From: Caulobacterales bacterium
GTDB lineage: Bacteria > Pseudomonadota > Alphaproteobacteria > Caulobacterales > Caulobacteraceae
Reading direction: 5' to 3'
Assembly: GCA_017302105.1 (NCBI GenBank)
Contig: JAFLCS010000001.1
Location: 496,001-560,000, forward strand
DNA: 64,000 nt
In this document: piece after piece, positions 1 to 8,625 of the stretch
Layout of the letters: each line of letters begins with the position of its first letter
How positions within the stretch are numbered: the stretch's first letter is position 1
Notes under the pieces: generated by a model
Seen by the model: only the letters and a program-made list of their open reading frames with translations
Databases searched by the model: none
Told to the model about the DNA's origin: nothing
Position numbers and translations under genes: made by a program

Positions 1-288
1 AGCGAAGGCCCCGTCGCCCGTGACATTCGCGCCAGACTCGCGGTGGCCTTTGCGCCGTCGGACCTGGTGATCGAGGACGATTCTGACCGTCACGCCGGCC
101 ATCACCATGAGGGCGGCATCGATGGCCAGGCCGGCGGAGAAACCCACATGAACGTCCGCATCGTCGCGGATGCCTTCAGCGGCATGACCCGGTTACAGCG
201 TCAGCGGGCGGTCAACACCTGCCTGGCAGAGCTCCTGAAAGGGCCCGTCCATGCCTTGTCGATCAAGGCCCTGGCACCTGACGAATAG
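1..288 (+). CDS. bolA: BolA family protein (5' end cut by window)
   Basis: The frame is open from the first base of the window and ends at TAG 286-288, so the true start lies just outside; the GTG at 43 is internal. The reading contains the BolA pattern: an acidic stretch followed by RHAGHH, then GETHMNVRIVADAF and RLQRQRAVNTCLAEL, ending in VHALSIKALAP. BolA proteins are small KH-like proteins that bind glutaredoxin-linked iron-sulfur clusters and affect stress and cell shape. The RHAGH and ETH histidines are the usual cluster ligands. Symbol by family; several BolA paralogues exist in alphaproteobacteria. Confidence 0.85.
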   Translation, partial: SEGPVARDIRARLAVAFAPSDLVIEDDSDRHAGHHHEGGIDGQAGGETHMNVRIVADAFSGMTRLQRQRAVNTCLAELLKGPVHALSIKALAPDE

Positions 289-354
289 CGGTGTTCACGC
301 GTTCTTAGAACTGCCGTCCTACCCTGCGCGCTGAAGTCGTGTTGGAGGGGACAG

Positions 355-2160
355 ATGGGGATTACGGAGCCGCAACCGTCGGCGACCGCATCGTCGACCG
401 CCGCCCACTATGTGCCGCAGTCCGAAGCGGCCCAGGCGCTGACGGCCATCCTGCAAACCCACTATCTGCGCTACAGCATGATCCTGAGCTGGGGCCTGGG
501 TCTGTTCGTCACGGTCGGGGCCCGTTTCGCCGTGCCGTGGCTGATCGGCACCCTGGCGGCTGGCTATTTCCGCGGCGTGGTCGAAAAGCGGATCGCGGCA
601 CGGGTCGGCGCCGGCTATGGCTTCATCTTTCCGGCGGTGGCCACCGTCACGACCTGCGCCTGGGCGGCTGCGCCGCTGATCGCCTGGTTCTCGGGTGCGC
701 CCTTCGGTCAGCCGTTGGCGATGATGTTCCTGATCTCGGGCTATCTGCTGGTCTTCACCCAGCTGCGTTCGAGCCCATTGCAGGCGGCGGTGATATCTTC
801 GCCCTACAGCGTCGTGACGCTGATCTGCCTGGCCAGCCTGTGGGGTACGCCGTCGTTCTGGCCGATGGCCGGCTCCATTCCCTTCGTCATCGCCAGTTTC
901 TTCGTTCATGTGGTCATGACCATGGTCAAGGAGGCACGGATCCGGGCCTTCCAGGATCACCAGTCCCACCTTATCTCCGAGCTCGAGACGGCCCGCGACC
1001 GGGCGGATGCGGCCAATGAGGCCAAGTCGGCTTTCCTGGGCGTCATTTCCCACGAACTGCGCACACCTATGAACGGCGTGCTGGGCGCGGCCCAACTGCT
1101 GTCGGCCACCGATCTGGATAAGACCCAGCGCGACTATGTCTCAATCGTCAGGAATTCAGGCGACAGCCTGCTGACACTCCTGAACGACATCCTCGACATG
1201 ACCAAGATCGAGGCCGGGCGGATGGAGTTCGACGACGCGGACGTGAATTTCCGCGATCTGTATGATCGTATCTCCGGCGTGGCCTCGGCCCAGGCCCAGG
1301 CCAAGACGCTCGGCTACCGGTCCGAGTTGACGGGCGAGGTGCCGGCCGTCGTGCGCGGCGATTCCGTTCGTGTCGGCCAGATCCTCCAGAATCTGCTCAC
1401 CAATGCCATCAAGTTCACGAGCGAGGGTGAAATCCTGTTTCGCGTCGAGGGCCGGCGCCTGACCGACGATCGCGTCGCCTTCGTCTTCTCGGTCACCGAT
1501 ACGGGCCCCGGCATCGCGACCGCCGACCTCCAGCGCCTGTTCGAGCCCTTTACCCAGCTCGACGGCTCATCGACCCGCCGGCATGGCGGCACCGGCCTGG
1601 GGCTGACGATTTCCCGACGCCTGGCCGAGATCATGGGGGGCACAATTTCGGTCGACACGCGGCTGGGTAAGGGCTCGACCTTCACCTTTGCGGTCGAAGC
1701 CCAGGTCATCGCCTGGGCGAATGAGGTGCCGGTCGATCCGGTTGTCGAGGACGCCGTATGCGAACGCGCCCTGAAGGTGCTCGTCGTTGAGGATCACCCG
1801 GTCAATCGCATGATCGTCGAGGCCTGGATGGCCTCCGCCGGCCATATCACCGTCCTGGCGGAGAATGGTCAGCTAGCGCTCGACGCCTGCGCCGTCGAGG
1901 CCTTCGATCTGATCCTCATGGACGTCAATATGCCGGTGATGGACGGCCTGACGGCGACCCGCGCCCTGCGGAGCCAATCGGGCCCCAATCAGTCCGCTCC
2001 CGTCGTGGTTCTTTCAGCTTCAGCCCGGACCGAAGACCATGAAGCCGGCCTGTTGGCGGGGGCAGACGCCTATCTTAACAAGCCTATCGATTTTCGCGCG
2101 CTGTCGGATCTGCTGGTTCGCTGCACGGCGGGCCGCGAGGCCATCCGTCAGGCCGCCTGA
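355..2160 (+). CDS. Membrane hybrid sensor histidine kinase/response regulator
   Basis: A 601-residue two-component hybrid kinase. About five hydrophobic segments lie between residues 40 and 190 and form a membrane sensor module with no recognisable ligand domain. The kinase core follows: phosphoacceptor His in FLGVISHELRTPMNG (about H233), N box NLLTNAIKFT, G1 box DTGPGIA (about 382-388) and G2 box GGTGLGLTI. A C-terminal receiver (about 473-595) has its phosphorylatable Asp in LILMDVNMP (about D523) and the conserved Lys in YLNKPI. No downstream Hpt or output gene is adjacent, so the signal and target are unknown. Start ATG 355 follows GGAGGGGAC. Confidence 0.92.
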   Translation: MGITEPQPSATASSTAAHYVPQSEAAQALTAILQTHYLRYSMILSWGLGLFVTVGARFAVPWLIGTLAAGYFRGVVEKRIAARVGAGYGFIFPAVATVTTCAWAAAPLIAWFSGAPFGQPLAMMFLISGYLLVFTQLRSSPLQAAVISSPYSVVTLICLASLWGTPSFWPMAGSIPFVIASFFVHVVMTMVKEARIRAFQDHQSHLISELETARDRADAANEAKSAFLGVISHELRTPMNGVLGAAQLLSATDLDKTQRDYVSIVRNSGDSLLTLLNDILDMTKIEAGRMEFDDADVNFRDLYDRISGVASAQAQAKTLGYRSELTGEVPAVVRGDSVRVGQILQNLLTNAIKFTSEGEILFRVEGRRLTDDRVAFVFSVTDTGPGIATADLQRLFEPFTQLDGSSTRRHGGTGLGLTISRRLAEIMGGTISVDTRLGKGSTFTFAVEAQVIAWANEVPVDPVVEDAVCERALKVLVVEDHPVNRMIVEAWMASAGHITVLAENGQLALDACAVEAFDLILMDVNMPVMDGLTATRALRSQSGPNQSAPVVVLSASARTEDHEAGLLAGADAYLNKPIDFRALSDLLVRCTAGREAIRQAA

Positions 2161-2355
2161 GCCTAAATGCGCCTGGCGATACCGGGACTTGAGACGGCCG
2201 CTGCCTGAGCTGCGGACCTCTGGCGAAGTCGCCGATGGATGAACGCCGGCTTACACTCTGCGTTCAGGTCAGGGTCAAGCCGGGTCGGTCATAGACGCTC
2301 CATGGATGGCAAATGTCGGCTGTCGCCGCGCTCGCCGCAGCTTTGGAGAAGTCCA

Positions 2356-2874
2356 GTGCAAAAGACCCTCAGTGTCGCCCTCGCGGCCGTCATGATGGCC
2401 GGAACCCTCGGGACGGCCGGGATGGCCTCGGCCCAGTCCTACGGCCGCGGCCACGACCGCTATGATCGCTCGGATCGTCATGACCGAGATGACCGACGCG
2501 GCGGTTATGACCGTGATGACCGCTATGGTCGTTATGATCGTGACGACCGGCGCGGCGGCTACGACCGCTACGACCGCCAAGATCGACGCGAGCGGGCCGA
2601 AGCTCGTCGCTACGAGCGCTGGCAGCGCGCCCAGCGCCGCTACAATGCAGGTCGCTACTATGCGCCGCGCGGCTATCAGGCGCGCGCCTGGGGTTACGGT
2701 CAGCGGATGCCGTATCAGTATCGCACCAACCGCTATATCGTCAGCGACTACAATCGCTACGGCCTGTACGCGCCGCCACATGGCTACCAGTACGTCCGCA
2801 GTGGCGACGACGTGGTCCTGGCTGCGGTGACCACCGGCCTGGTGGTTGCGGTCATCGCAGGTCTGTTCCAGTAG
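2356..2874 (+). CDS. RcnB-like exported protein with DRYDR-rich repeat region
   Basis: The GTG at 2356 is chosen because GGAGAAG lies just upstream and it opens a normal signal peptide (KTLSVALAAVMMAG...ASAQS); the longer frame from 2239 would bury it. The mature protein (about 150 residues) begins with a low-complexity stretch of Asp, Arg, Tyr and Gly (repeated DRYDR/DDRRGGYDR units, about residues 28-80). A basic region and a C-terminal hydrophobic tail with the YRTNRYIVSDYNRYGLYAPP segment follow; this resembles the RcnB family of periplasmic proteins linked to nickel/cobalt homeostasis. No rcnA-type exporter is nearby, so a metal role is not supported by context. Confidence 0.75.
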   Translation: MQKTLSVALAAVMMAGTLGTAGMASAQSYGRGHDRYDRSDRHDRDDRRGGYDRDDRYGRYDRDDRRGGYDRYDRQDRRERAEARRYERWQRAQRRYNAGRYYAPRGYQARAWGYGQRMPYQYRTNRYIVSDYNRYGLYAPPHGYQYVRSGDDVVLAAVTTGLVVAVIAGLFQ

Positions 2875-2892
2875 CCAGCAGACGATCGAAGC

Positions 2893-2919
2893 GCGCCCCA
2901 CGCCAGTCGCGTGGGGCGC
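2893..2919 (+). terminator. Intrinsic terminator after the RcnB-like gene
   Basis: A perfect 10-bp stem GCGCCCCACG/CGTGGGGCGC with a 7-base loop starts 18 bases after the stop codon. ATTTCGCG follows, so the U tract is weak. Confidence 0.65.
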
Positions 2920-2993
2920 ATTTCGCGTATTCAAGACACGGTAGGGGTTGTGCTGCGGTGACGTCGTGAGCCGGAATCGGCTAGGCTTAGCAG

Positions 2994-3368
2994 ATGCACC
3001 CGCTGGTGATCCTGGAACATCTCGGACTGGCCCTGATCGGGCTCTTTTTCGTTTGGGGCGGACTGAATCACTTTCGGGTGTTCCGCGAAGTCCGCGCGAT
3101 GCTGGTCGAGCGGGGCTGGCCCTTTCCGGGCACCATCCTGGCCCTGGCCTCCCTGTGGGAAGCGGCGGCCGGGGCCGTGCTGGCATCGGGATTCTATACG
3201 GTCTGGGCAGCCTGTGCCCTGATCCTGTTCGTCGCCCTGGTCAGCTTTCTGCTGCTGGATTTCTGGAACCAGGCCGACGAGGCCAGGGCAGCGTCGCTCA
3301 ATGGGTTCCTGCTCAATGTCGCGGTGACGGGCGGCCTGGTTCTGGCCATCGCGCTGGCCCTGGCGTGA
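2994..3368 (+). CDS. DoxX-family small membrane protein
   Basis: 124 residues with four predicted membrane helices (about 7-23, 46-66, 70-90 and 104-123). It has the family layout: FFVWGGLNHFRVF in the first part and a Gly/Ala-rich second helix (LASLWEAAAGAVLASG). DoxX/DUF417-like proteins are found with respiratory or detoxification functions, but the substrate here is unknown. It is followed 21 bases later by a methyltransferase-like membrane gene and may share its transcript. Confidence 0.75.
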   Translation: MHPLVILEHLGLALIGLFFVWGGLNHFRVFREVRAMLVERGWPFPGTILALASLWEAAAGAVLASGFYTVWAACALILFVALVSFLLLDFWNQADEARAASLNGFLLNVAVTGGLVLAIALALA

Positions 3369-3389
3369 CGCCGGCCTCGGGTCTGATGT

Positions 3390-3893
3390 ATGACCGCGGA
3401 CATGAGCCAGAGTTCCCCGTCTCCTGATCGCGACCATCCGGGCGTCATCGCGCCGCCGCCGTTGATATATTTCGGATTCCTTCTGCTGGGGTGGGTGCTG
3501 GACGCCCAGGTCCTGCATTTGCGGATGCCGTTCGATCTGACCCTGCCGGTCAAGATCGGGGCAGTTGTCCTGATCCTGGTGGGCCTGGGCCTGGAGATGT
3601 GGGCGGGAGGCCTGTTCAGGCGTGCCGGCACCAATGTGGTGCCCTGGTCACCATCGACCGCGCTGGTGGCGAGCGGACCTTATCGTTTCAGCCGCAATCC
3701 GATGTATGTCGGCTTCACGCTCGTCTATCTCGGCCTGGCCCTGGGCCTTCAGAGCCCATCGGCGCTGATCCTACTCCTCCCGTGCCTTGCCCTGATGACC
3801 TGGGGTGTCATCCTGCGCGAGGAACGCTATCTGGCCGCCCGGTTCGGCCAGGCCTATCTCGACTACAAGGACCGCGTACGCAGATGGCTTTGA
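3390..3893 (+). CDS. Isoprenylcysteine carboxyl methyltransferase (ICMT/PEMT-like) membrane protein
   Basis: 167 residues, about four membrane helices. The C-terminal half carries the ICMT signature: GPYRFSRNPMYVGF (about residues 91-104), then REERYLAARFGQAYLDYKDRVRRWL at the end. This matches the SAM-binding R-x-P-x-Y and EE...F...Y..Y elements of the family. Bacterial members methylate small or lipid-linked substrates; the true substrate is unknown. The last 10 bases overlap the next gene's start, suggesting translational coupling. Confidence 0.85.
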   Translation: MTADMSQSSPSPDRDHPGVIAPPPLIYFGFLLLGWVLDAQVLHLRMPFDLTLPVKIGAVVLILVGLGLEMWAGGLFRRAGTNVVPWSPSTALVASGPYRFSRNPMYVGFTLVYLGLALGLQSPSALILLLPCLALMTWGVILREERYLAARFGQAYLDYKDRVRRWL

Positions 3894-4156
3894 CTCCCGA
3901 CGACCTGGCCGCCATGGTCGAGGAGGAGCTCGATCAGGCCCAAGCCCTGAGCTGGGAGGAACTGCGGCGCATCACACCATGGGGTGACAGTTACATCGCC
4001 CTGACGCCGACGGGCGAAGAGGTCGAGGTTGAACGCAACTACCTCTGGAGCGAAGAGGGCCAGGCGGTCCAGATCGAGGTGAGCGTCCGTCGCCCCGGCG
4101 AGCGGGATCCCGGGGCGTTCGGGAAGGTCACGGCGCGACCGGTGAGCGAGGCATGA
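3884..4156 (+). CDS. Small acidic hypothetical protein
   Basis: 90 residues from ATG 3884, which lies inside the end of the upstream methyltransferase gene (10-base overlap). The product is acidic and soluble, with no signal peptide, membrane segment or recognised domain. The central part (WGDSYIALTPTGEEVEVERNYLW) looks like beta strands. It overlaps the next start by the ATGA pattern. Function not recognised. Confidence 0.7.
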   Translation: MALTPDDLAAMVEEELDQAQALSWEELRRITPWGDSYIALTPTGEEVEVERNYLWSEEGQAVQIEVSVRRPGERDPGAFGKVTARPVSEA

Positions 4157-4494
4157 TCTGTCGCGTCTGGCGCGGATGGACCCGGCGGGAGGACGCCGAG
4201 GCCTATCAGTCCGTCATCCACCATCAGGTCATTCCCGACATCGAGGCCCTGTGCCTGGAGGGGTTCCAGCTGATTGATCTGATGCGGCGCGACGTCGAGG
4301 GCCCAGATGGGCCGGAGACGGAGTTCTCGACCCTGATGTGGTTCTCGTCGATCGAGGCGGTCAAGGCCTTCCTGCCCAACGGGCACGATCTGGCCTATGT
4401 GCCTGAGGAGGCGCTGGGGCTGCTGACGCGGTTCGAGCGCACGGCGGCCCACTATGAGGTCCTGGACCATCGCCAGCAGCCGATCCGGCGCTAG
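4153..4494 (+). CDS. Antibiotic-biosynthesis-monooxygenase-like (ABM) small protein
   Basis: 113 residues starting in an ATGA overlap with the previous gene. The sequence has the ferredoxin-like dimeric alpha/beta-barrel look: ICRVWRGWTRREDAEAYQ at the N-terminus, a helix, LEGFQLIDLMRRDVEG, then TEFSTLMWFSSIEAVKAF. These proteins often act as small oxygenases, heme-degrading enzymes or stress-response partners. No metal or heme ligand can be assigned from sequence alone. Confidence 0.6.
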   Translation: MICRVWRGWTRREDAEAYQSVIHHQVIPDIEALCLEGFQLIDLMRRDVEGPDGPETEFSTLMWFSSIEAVKAFLPNGHDLAYVPEEALGLLTRFERTAAHYEVLDHRQQPIRR

Positions 4495-4519
4495 GACCGG
4501 ATCGGCGCGAGGCCGCAGC

Positions 4520-7438
4520 CTAGACCAGAGCCCCGTGGCAGTGTTTGAACTTGCGGCCCGAACCGCACGGACAGGCGGCGTTGCGGCTGGTCCGCTCCCA
4601 GCCTTCCGGCAGCATCGACACCGGTATCCGCGAGCGTTGATCGGCTGAACCGAGCCCTTCCGGGAGCTGGGCACCGGGATTCGCCATCTCGTTCTCGCCG
4701 GTCTGCGGGTTCAGGTGAACCTCCTGGATGTCCAGCGGCGGCGGCGGCGGGCGGAACTGGAACTCGACGGTCATCAGCCAACGCGTCGTATTCTGGCGCA
4801 GGTTCGACAGCAGGCCTTCGAACAGCGAAAAAGCTTCGGTCTTGAACTCATTGAGCGGGTCGCGCTGGGCGTAGCCGCGCAATCCGATGACGGCGCGCAG
4901 GTGGTCCAGATGCACCAGATGCTCGCGCCACTGCATATCGATCATCTGCAGCAGGAAGTTCTTCTCGAGGCCCCGCATCTGGTCCGAGCCGATCAGGCCC
5001 AGACGTTCGGCAGCGCGGGCCTCGGAGGCGGCCTGGATGCGTTCTTCCATCTCCTCGTTGGAGACGCCTTCTTCGGCGGCCCATTCGGCCACCGGCAGTT
5101 CGAGGCCAAGAATCGAGCGGACGCGCTCGTCCAGGCCCTCGATGTCCCACTGCTCGGCATAGGCTTTTTCCGGCAGGAAGCGGTCGACCATCTCGGACAC
5201 CGAATCCTGGCGGAATTCATTGACCAGGTCGGACAGGTCGTCGGACTGCAGGAATTCCTGGCGCTGTTCGAAGACCGCCTTGCGCTGCTCATTGATGACG
5301 TCGTCGTACTTGAGCAGATTCTTGCGGATCTCGAAGTTGCGCTGTTCGACGCGCTTCTGGGCCGTCTCGATGGCGGAGTTCAGCCATTTGTGGCTGATGG
5401 CCTCGCCTTCGCCGACGCCGAAGTTCTTCATGATCGAATCGAGTCGATCACCGGCGAAGATGCGCAGCAGGTCGTCCTCACAGGACAGGTAGAATTTCGA
5501 GAAGCCCGGGTCACCCTGGCGGCCTGTCCGGCCCCGCAGCTGGTTGTCGATACGGCGGCTTTCATGGCGCTCGGTACCCAGTACGAACAGGCCACCAGCC
5601 TTCAGGGCCTCGTCGCGCCGGTCCACGATCTCGGCGGCGAACCGTTCACGTTCGGCCATTTCGGCGGCGTGGTCCGGCTCCTGGCCGGCGTCCCGCTGAT
5701 CGGCGGCCCAGCGCAGCATATGCATATCCAGATTGCCGCCCAGCTGAATGTCGGTGCCGCGGCCGGCCATGTTGGTGGCGATGGTCACCGCGCCCGGCAG
5801 GCCGGCGTCGGCCACGATCAGGGCTTCCTGTTCGTGGTGGCGGGCGTTCAGGACACTGTGCGGGATGCCCTTGCCCGAACGCGCCTGAACCTCGAAGGCG
5901 TCGTCGCCCAGCTTTTCGCGCAGCTTCTTGCCGGTCTTGTCGGTTTCCAGCTCGCGCCGCGACCAGATCAGTTTGATCGGCTTGCCGCCGGTGGCTTCCA
6001 TCAGCCGCCCGACCTCGGCGTCCTTCACGCGCCAGACTTCAACCTCATAGGCATACTGGTTGAGCAGTTCGGACAGCTTCTCGGACTTCTCGATCGACAC
6101 GGTGCCGACCAGGACCGGCTGGCCCAGCACATGGCGCTCGGCGATCAGGCCGCAGATGGCCTGGTTCTTCTCGGCCATGGTCCGATAGACCTCGTCGTCC
6201 TCGTCGATGCGCTGGATCGGACGGTTGGTCGGAATTTCGAGCACGTCCATCTTGTAGATGTCGTGGAACTCGCCGGCCTCGGTGGCGGCGGTGCCGGTCA
6301 TGCCCGAGAGCTTGGAGTACATCCGGAAGTAGTTCTGGATCGTGACCGAGGCCAGGGTCTGGTTCTCGGGTTGGATCTTGACCCGCTCCTTGGCCTCAAT
6401 GGCCTGGTGCAGGCCTTCGGACAGACGACGTCCCTGCATCATGCGGCCCGTGAATTCGTCGATCAGGACAATTTCGCCGGCGCGGATGATATAGTCCTTG
6501 TCGCGCGTATAGAGCAGGTTGGCGCGCAGGGCCTGATTGACGTGGTGCACGACTGAGATGTTGGCCGGGTCGTACAGGCCTGCGGAATCCTCGGCCAGGT
6601 GACCGGCTTCGGCCAGCATATCCTCAACCCGCTCCGAACCGATCTCGCTGAGCAGAACCTGACGCTGCTTCTCGTCCAGATCGTAGGTGGCGTCATCCTT
6701 GACGAGTTCGCGCACGACGTCATCGACGACCAGGTAGAAATCGGACCGATCCTCGGTCGGGCCCGAGATGATCAGGGGCGTACGGGCCTCGTCGATCAGG
6801 ATCGAATCGACCTCGTCGACGATCGCGAAATTGTGGCCGCGCTGGACCATCTCACGCACGTCATAGACCAGATTGTCACGCAGATAGTCGAAGCCGAATT
6901 CGTTGTTGGTGCCATAGGTAATGTCGGCCTGGTAGGCAGCTGTCCGCTGGGCGTGCGACAGGCCGTTGACGACCACACCGACCTCCAGACCCAGGAAGCG
7001 ATAGATGCGGCCCATCCAGTCCGCGTCGCGGCGGGCCAGGTAGTCGTTGACGGTGATCAGGTGCACGCCCTTGCCGGTCAGGGCGTTCAGATAGGTCGGG
7101 GCGGTAGCGACCAGGGTCTTGCCTTCACCGGTCCGCATCTCGGCGATGCCGCCCTGATGGAGGATCATGCCGCCGACCAGCTGGACGTCGTAGTGGCGCT
7201 GTCCCAGGGTCCGCTTGGCGGCTTCACGGACGACCGCGAAGGCCTCGTTGAGGACCTGATCGAGGGTCTCTCCGGCCTCAAGGCGATCCTTGAAGGCCTG
7301 CGTCATCATGCGCAGCTCGTCGTCCGACAGGGCTTCGTACTGGGCCTCCAGCACGTTGATCTTCTGGACGCGCGCCATCAAATCCTTGACCTTGCGGTCG
7401 TTGGAGGAGCCGAAAAGTTTCTTGGCGATGCCGAGCAT
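4520..7438 (-). CDS. secA: Protein translocase ATPase subunit SecA
   Basis: 972 residues from ATG at 7438, the start giving the usual [11 protein letters not shown]-terminus; the frame extends 35 codons further but without family similarity. SecA drives preprotein export through SecYEG. Visible motifs are Walker A RTGEGKTL (about residues 102-109), Walker B region [13 protein letters not shown], the second motor domain with [17 protein letters not shown], and a C-terminal zinc-binding SEC-C motif ([14 protein letters not shown]) for SecB or ribosome contact. It is convergent with the ABM gene and divergent from the parvulin gene. Confidence 0.98.
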   Translation of the reverse strand: MLGIAKKLFGSSNDRKVKDLMARVQKINVLEAQYEALSDDELRMMTQAFKDRLEAGETLDQVLNEAFAVVREAAKRTLGQRHYDVQLVGGMILHQGGIAEMRTGEGKTLVATAPTYLNALTGKGVHLITVNDYLARRDADWMGRIYRFLGLEVGVVVNGLSHAQRTAAYQADITYGTNNEFGFDYLRDNLVYDVREMVQRGHNFAIVDEVDSILIDEARTPLIISGPTEDRSDFYLVVDDVVRELVKDDATYDLDEKQRQVLLSEIGSERVEDMLAEAGHLAEDSAGLYDPANISVVHHVNQALRANLLYTRDKDYIIRAGEIVLIDEFTGRMMQGRRLSEGLHQAIEAKERVKIQPENQTLASVTIQNYFRMYSKLSGMTGTAATEAGEFHDIYKMDVLEIPTNRPIQRIDEDDEVYRTMAEKNQAICGLIAERHVLGQPVLVGTVSIEKSEKLSELLNQYAYEVEVWRVKDAEVGRLMEATGGKPIKLIWSRRELETDKTGKKLREKLGDDAFEVQARSGKGIPHSVLNARHHEQEALIVADAGLPGAVTIATNMAGRGTDIQLGGNLDMHMLRWAADQRDAGQEPDHAAEMAERERFAAEIVDRRDEALKAGGLFVLGTERHESRRIDNQLRGRTGRQGDPGFSKFYLSCEDDLLRIFAGDRLDSIMKNFGVGEGEAISHKWLNSAIETAQKRVEQRNFEIRKNLLKYDDVINEQRKAVFEQRQEFLQSDDLSDLVNEFRQDSVSEMVDRFLPEKAYAEQWDIEGLDERVRSILGLELPVAEWAAEEGVSNEEMEERIQAASEARAAERLGLIGSDQMRGLEKNFLLQMIDMQWREHLVHLDHLRAVIGLRGYAQRDPLNEFKTEAFSLFEGLLSNLRQNTTRWLMTVEFQFRPPPPPLDIQEVHLNPQTGENEMANPGAQLPEGLGSADQRSRIPVSMLPEGWERTSRNAACPCGSGRKFKHCHGALV

Positions 7439-7567
7439 GGAGAACCGGGTCAGACAGGAGCGGCGCGCCGCCGCAGGGGAGGAAACGAAGGTCTGGCCAG
7501 CAGGATGAAGGTTGCTGCCGCCAGGTGTTGCGGGGGGTGTCAAACCCCTCGACTTGGGCGCGCGCGA

Positions 7568-7596
7568 GACTTAAGCAGCCCCCCTAGCCCTGTCAA
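7568..7596 (-). promoter_or_regulatory. Possible secA promoter
   Basis: On the minus strand TTGACA (7596-7591) is followed after exactly 17 bases by TAAGTC (7573-7568), about 130 bases upstream of the secA start. The -35 is ideal but the -10 is poor, so this is only a candidate. Confidence 0.3.
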
Positions 7597-7641
7597 CGAC
7601 ACGGGCCGATGATGTTGCACTGTGTTCGACGAGGTCAGCCG

Positions 7642-8625
7642 ATGAACATCCTTGTGAATCCGCGACTTCTGGCGGTGTTGGGCCTGGGTCTGACGCTCGT
7701 GCTGGCCGCCTGCGGACGCACGCCCGCGGATGAACGCCCGCCGCAGCCCGGCGACATCGTGGTCGCGCGCGTGTCCGGCGACCCGGTCTGGGCCTCGGAC
7801 GTCAAGCGTGAAGCTGTCGCCCAGGGCCTGATCGGCGAGGGTGAGCCGCTGGATCCGTCGACGGTGCTTTTCCGACGGGTTCTGGATGAGGTCATCGACC
7901 AGGAGCTGCTGGCCCGCGAAGCCGAGCGTCAGGGGCTGGATGACACGCCGCTGGCCCGCCAGCGCCTGGAGGCCGCCCGCAAGCGGATCCTCGGCGATAT
8001 GCTGGTCGAGACGGTCGTGGACGATGCCATTACATCGCGGGCCGTCGAAGAACTCTACAATGAGCAGCGCCGCCTGACCGAACAGTCCGAGGAGTTCCGG
8101 GCACGGATGATCCTCGTGCGCACGCGCGAGGAGGCCGATGCGGTGATGACGCTGCTGGCCAACGGCGCTTCGTTCGAAGCTCTGGCGGCGGAGCGCTCGA
8201 TTGATGAATCGACGCGGTTCAACGGCGGTGATCTCGACTATTTCACCGCCGACACCATGCCGCCATCGTTCGGTCAGGCCCTGACGGACGCGCGGGCCGG
8301 CGACACGGTCGGACCGTTCCAGGCCGAGGGCGGCTGGGCCGTGTTGCGGGTCGAGGATCGGCGTCAGGAGCAGCCCCTGACGCTGGATCAGGCGCGCCCC
8401 CAGATCCTGCGGTTCCTGACCTATGACCAGGTGCGCCAGTTGCTGGAGCGGCTGCGCGGCCGGGCCGAGATCGAGATTTTGCTGCCGGATGATCCGCTGG
8501 CCGTTCCGGGTGCGCCCGAAGAACCGGCGTCGGCCCCACGGGGGGCGAGCCAGGCCGCCCGTCCGTCGGCACCTGCCGGTGCCGGCCAGACGCCTGCAAC
8601 CGCTCAGCCGGCCGCGCCCCAATGA
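7642..8625 (+). CDS. Parvulin-type peptidyl-prolyl cis-trans isomerase, putative lipoprotein
   Basis: 327 residues from ATG 7642, chosen because it opens a lipoprotein signal peptide ending in the lipobox LVLAAC; an upstream in-frame ATG would hide it. The N-terminal part is a SurA/PrsA-like helical chaperone domain (VLDEVIDQELLAREAERQG). The parvulin domain spans roughly residues 145-245 (SEEFRARMILVRTREEADAV, then GGDLDYFTADTMPPSFGQAL). A Pro/Ala/Gly-rich tail of about 40 residues ends the protein. It is expected to help fold exported proteins, which fits its place beside secA. It overlaps argJ by ATGA. Confidence 0.88.
   Translation: MNILVNPRLLAVLGLGLTLVLAACGRTPADERPPQPGDIVVARVSGDPVWASDVKREAVAQGLIGEGEPLDPSTVLFRRVLDEVIDQELLAREAERQGLDDTPLARQRLEAARKRILGDMLVETVVDDAITSRAVEELYNEQRRLTEQSEEFRARMILVRTREEADAVMTLLANGASFEALAAERSIDESTRFNGGDLDYFTADTMPPSFGQALTDARAGDTVGPFQAEGGWAVLRVEDRRQEQPLTLDQARPQILRFLTYDQVRQLLERLRGRAEIEILLPDDPLAVPGAPEEPASAPRGASQAARPSAPAGAGQTPATAQPAAPQ

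Noticed and set aside
2455-2600. Repeated DNA units that at first look like a repeat array
   Set aside because: They encode the DRYDR-rich stretch of the RcnB-like protein; units are in frame and of uneven length, so not CRISPR or a satellite.
4715-6556. Long plus-strand frame (over 600 codons) opposite secA
   Set aside because: It is an antisense shadow of secA, caused by high third-position GC; it has no RBS or family match.
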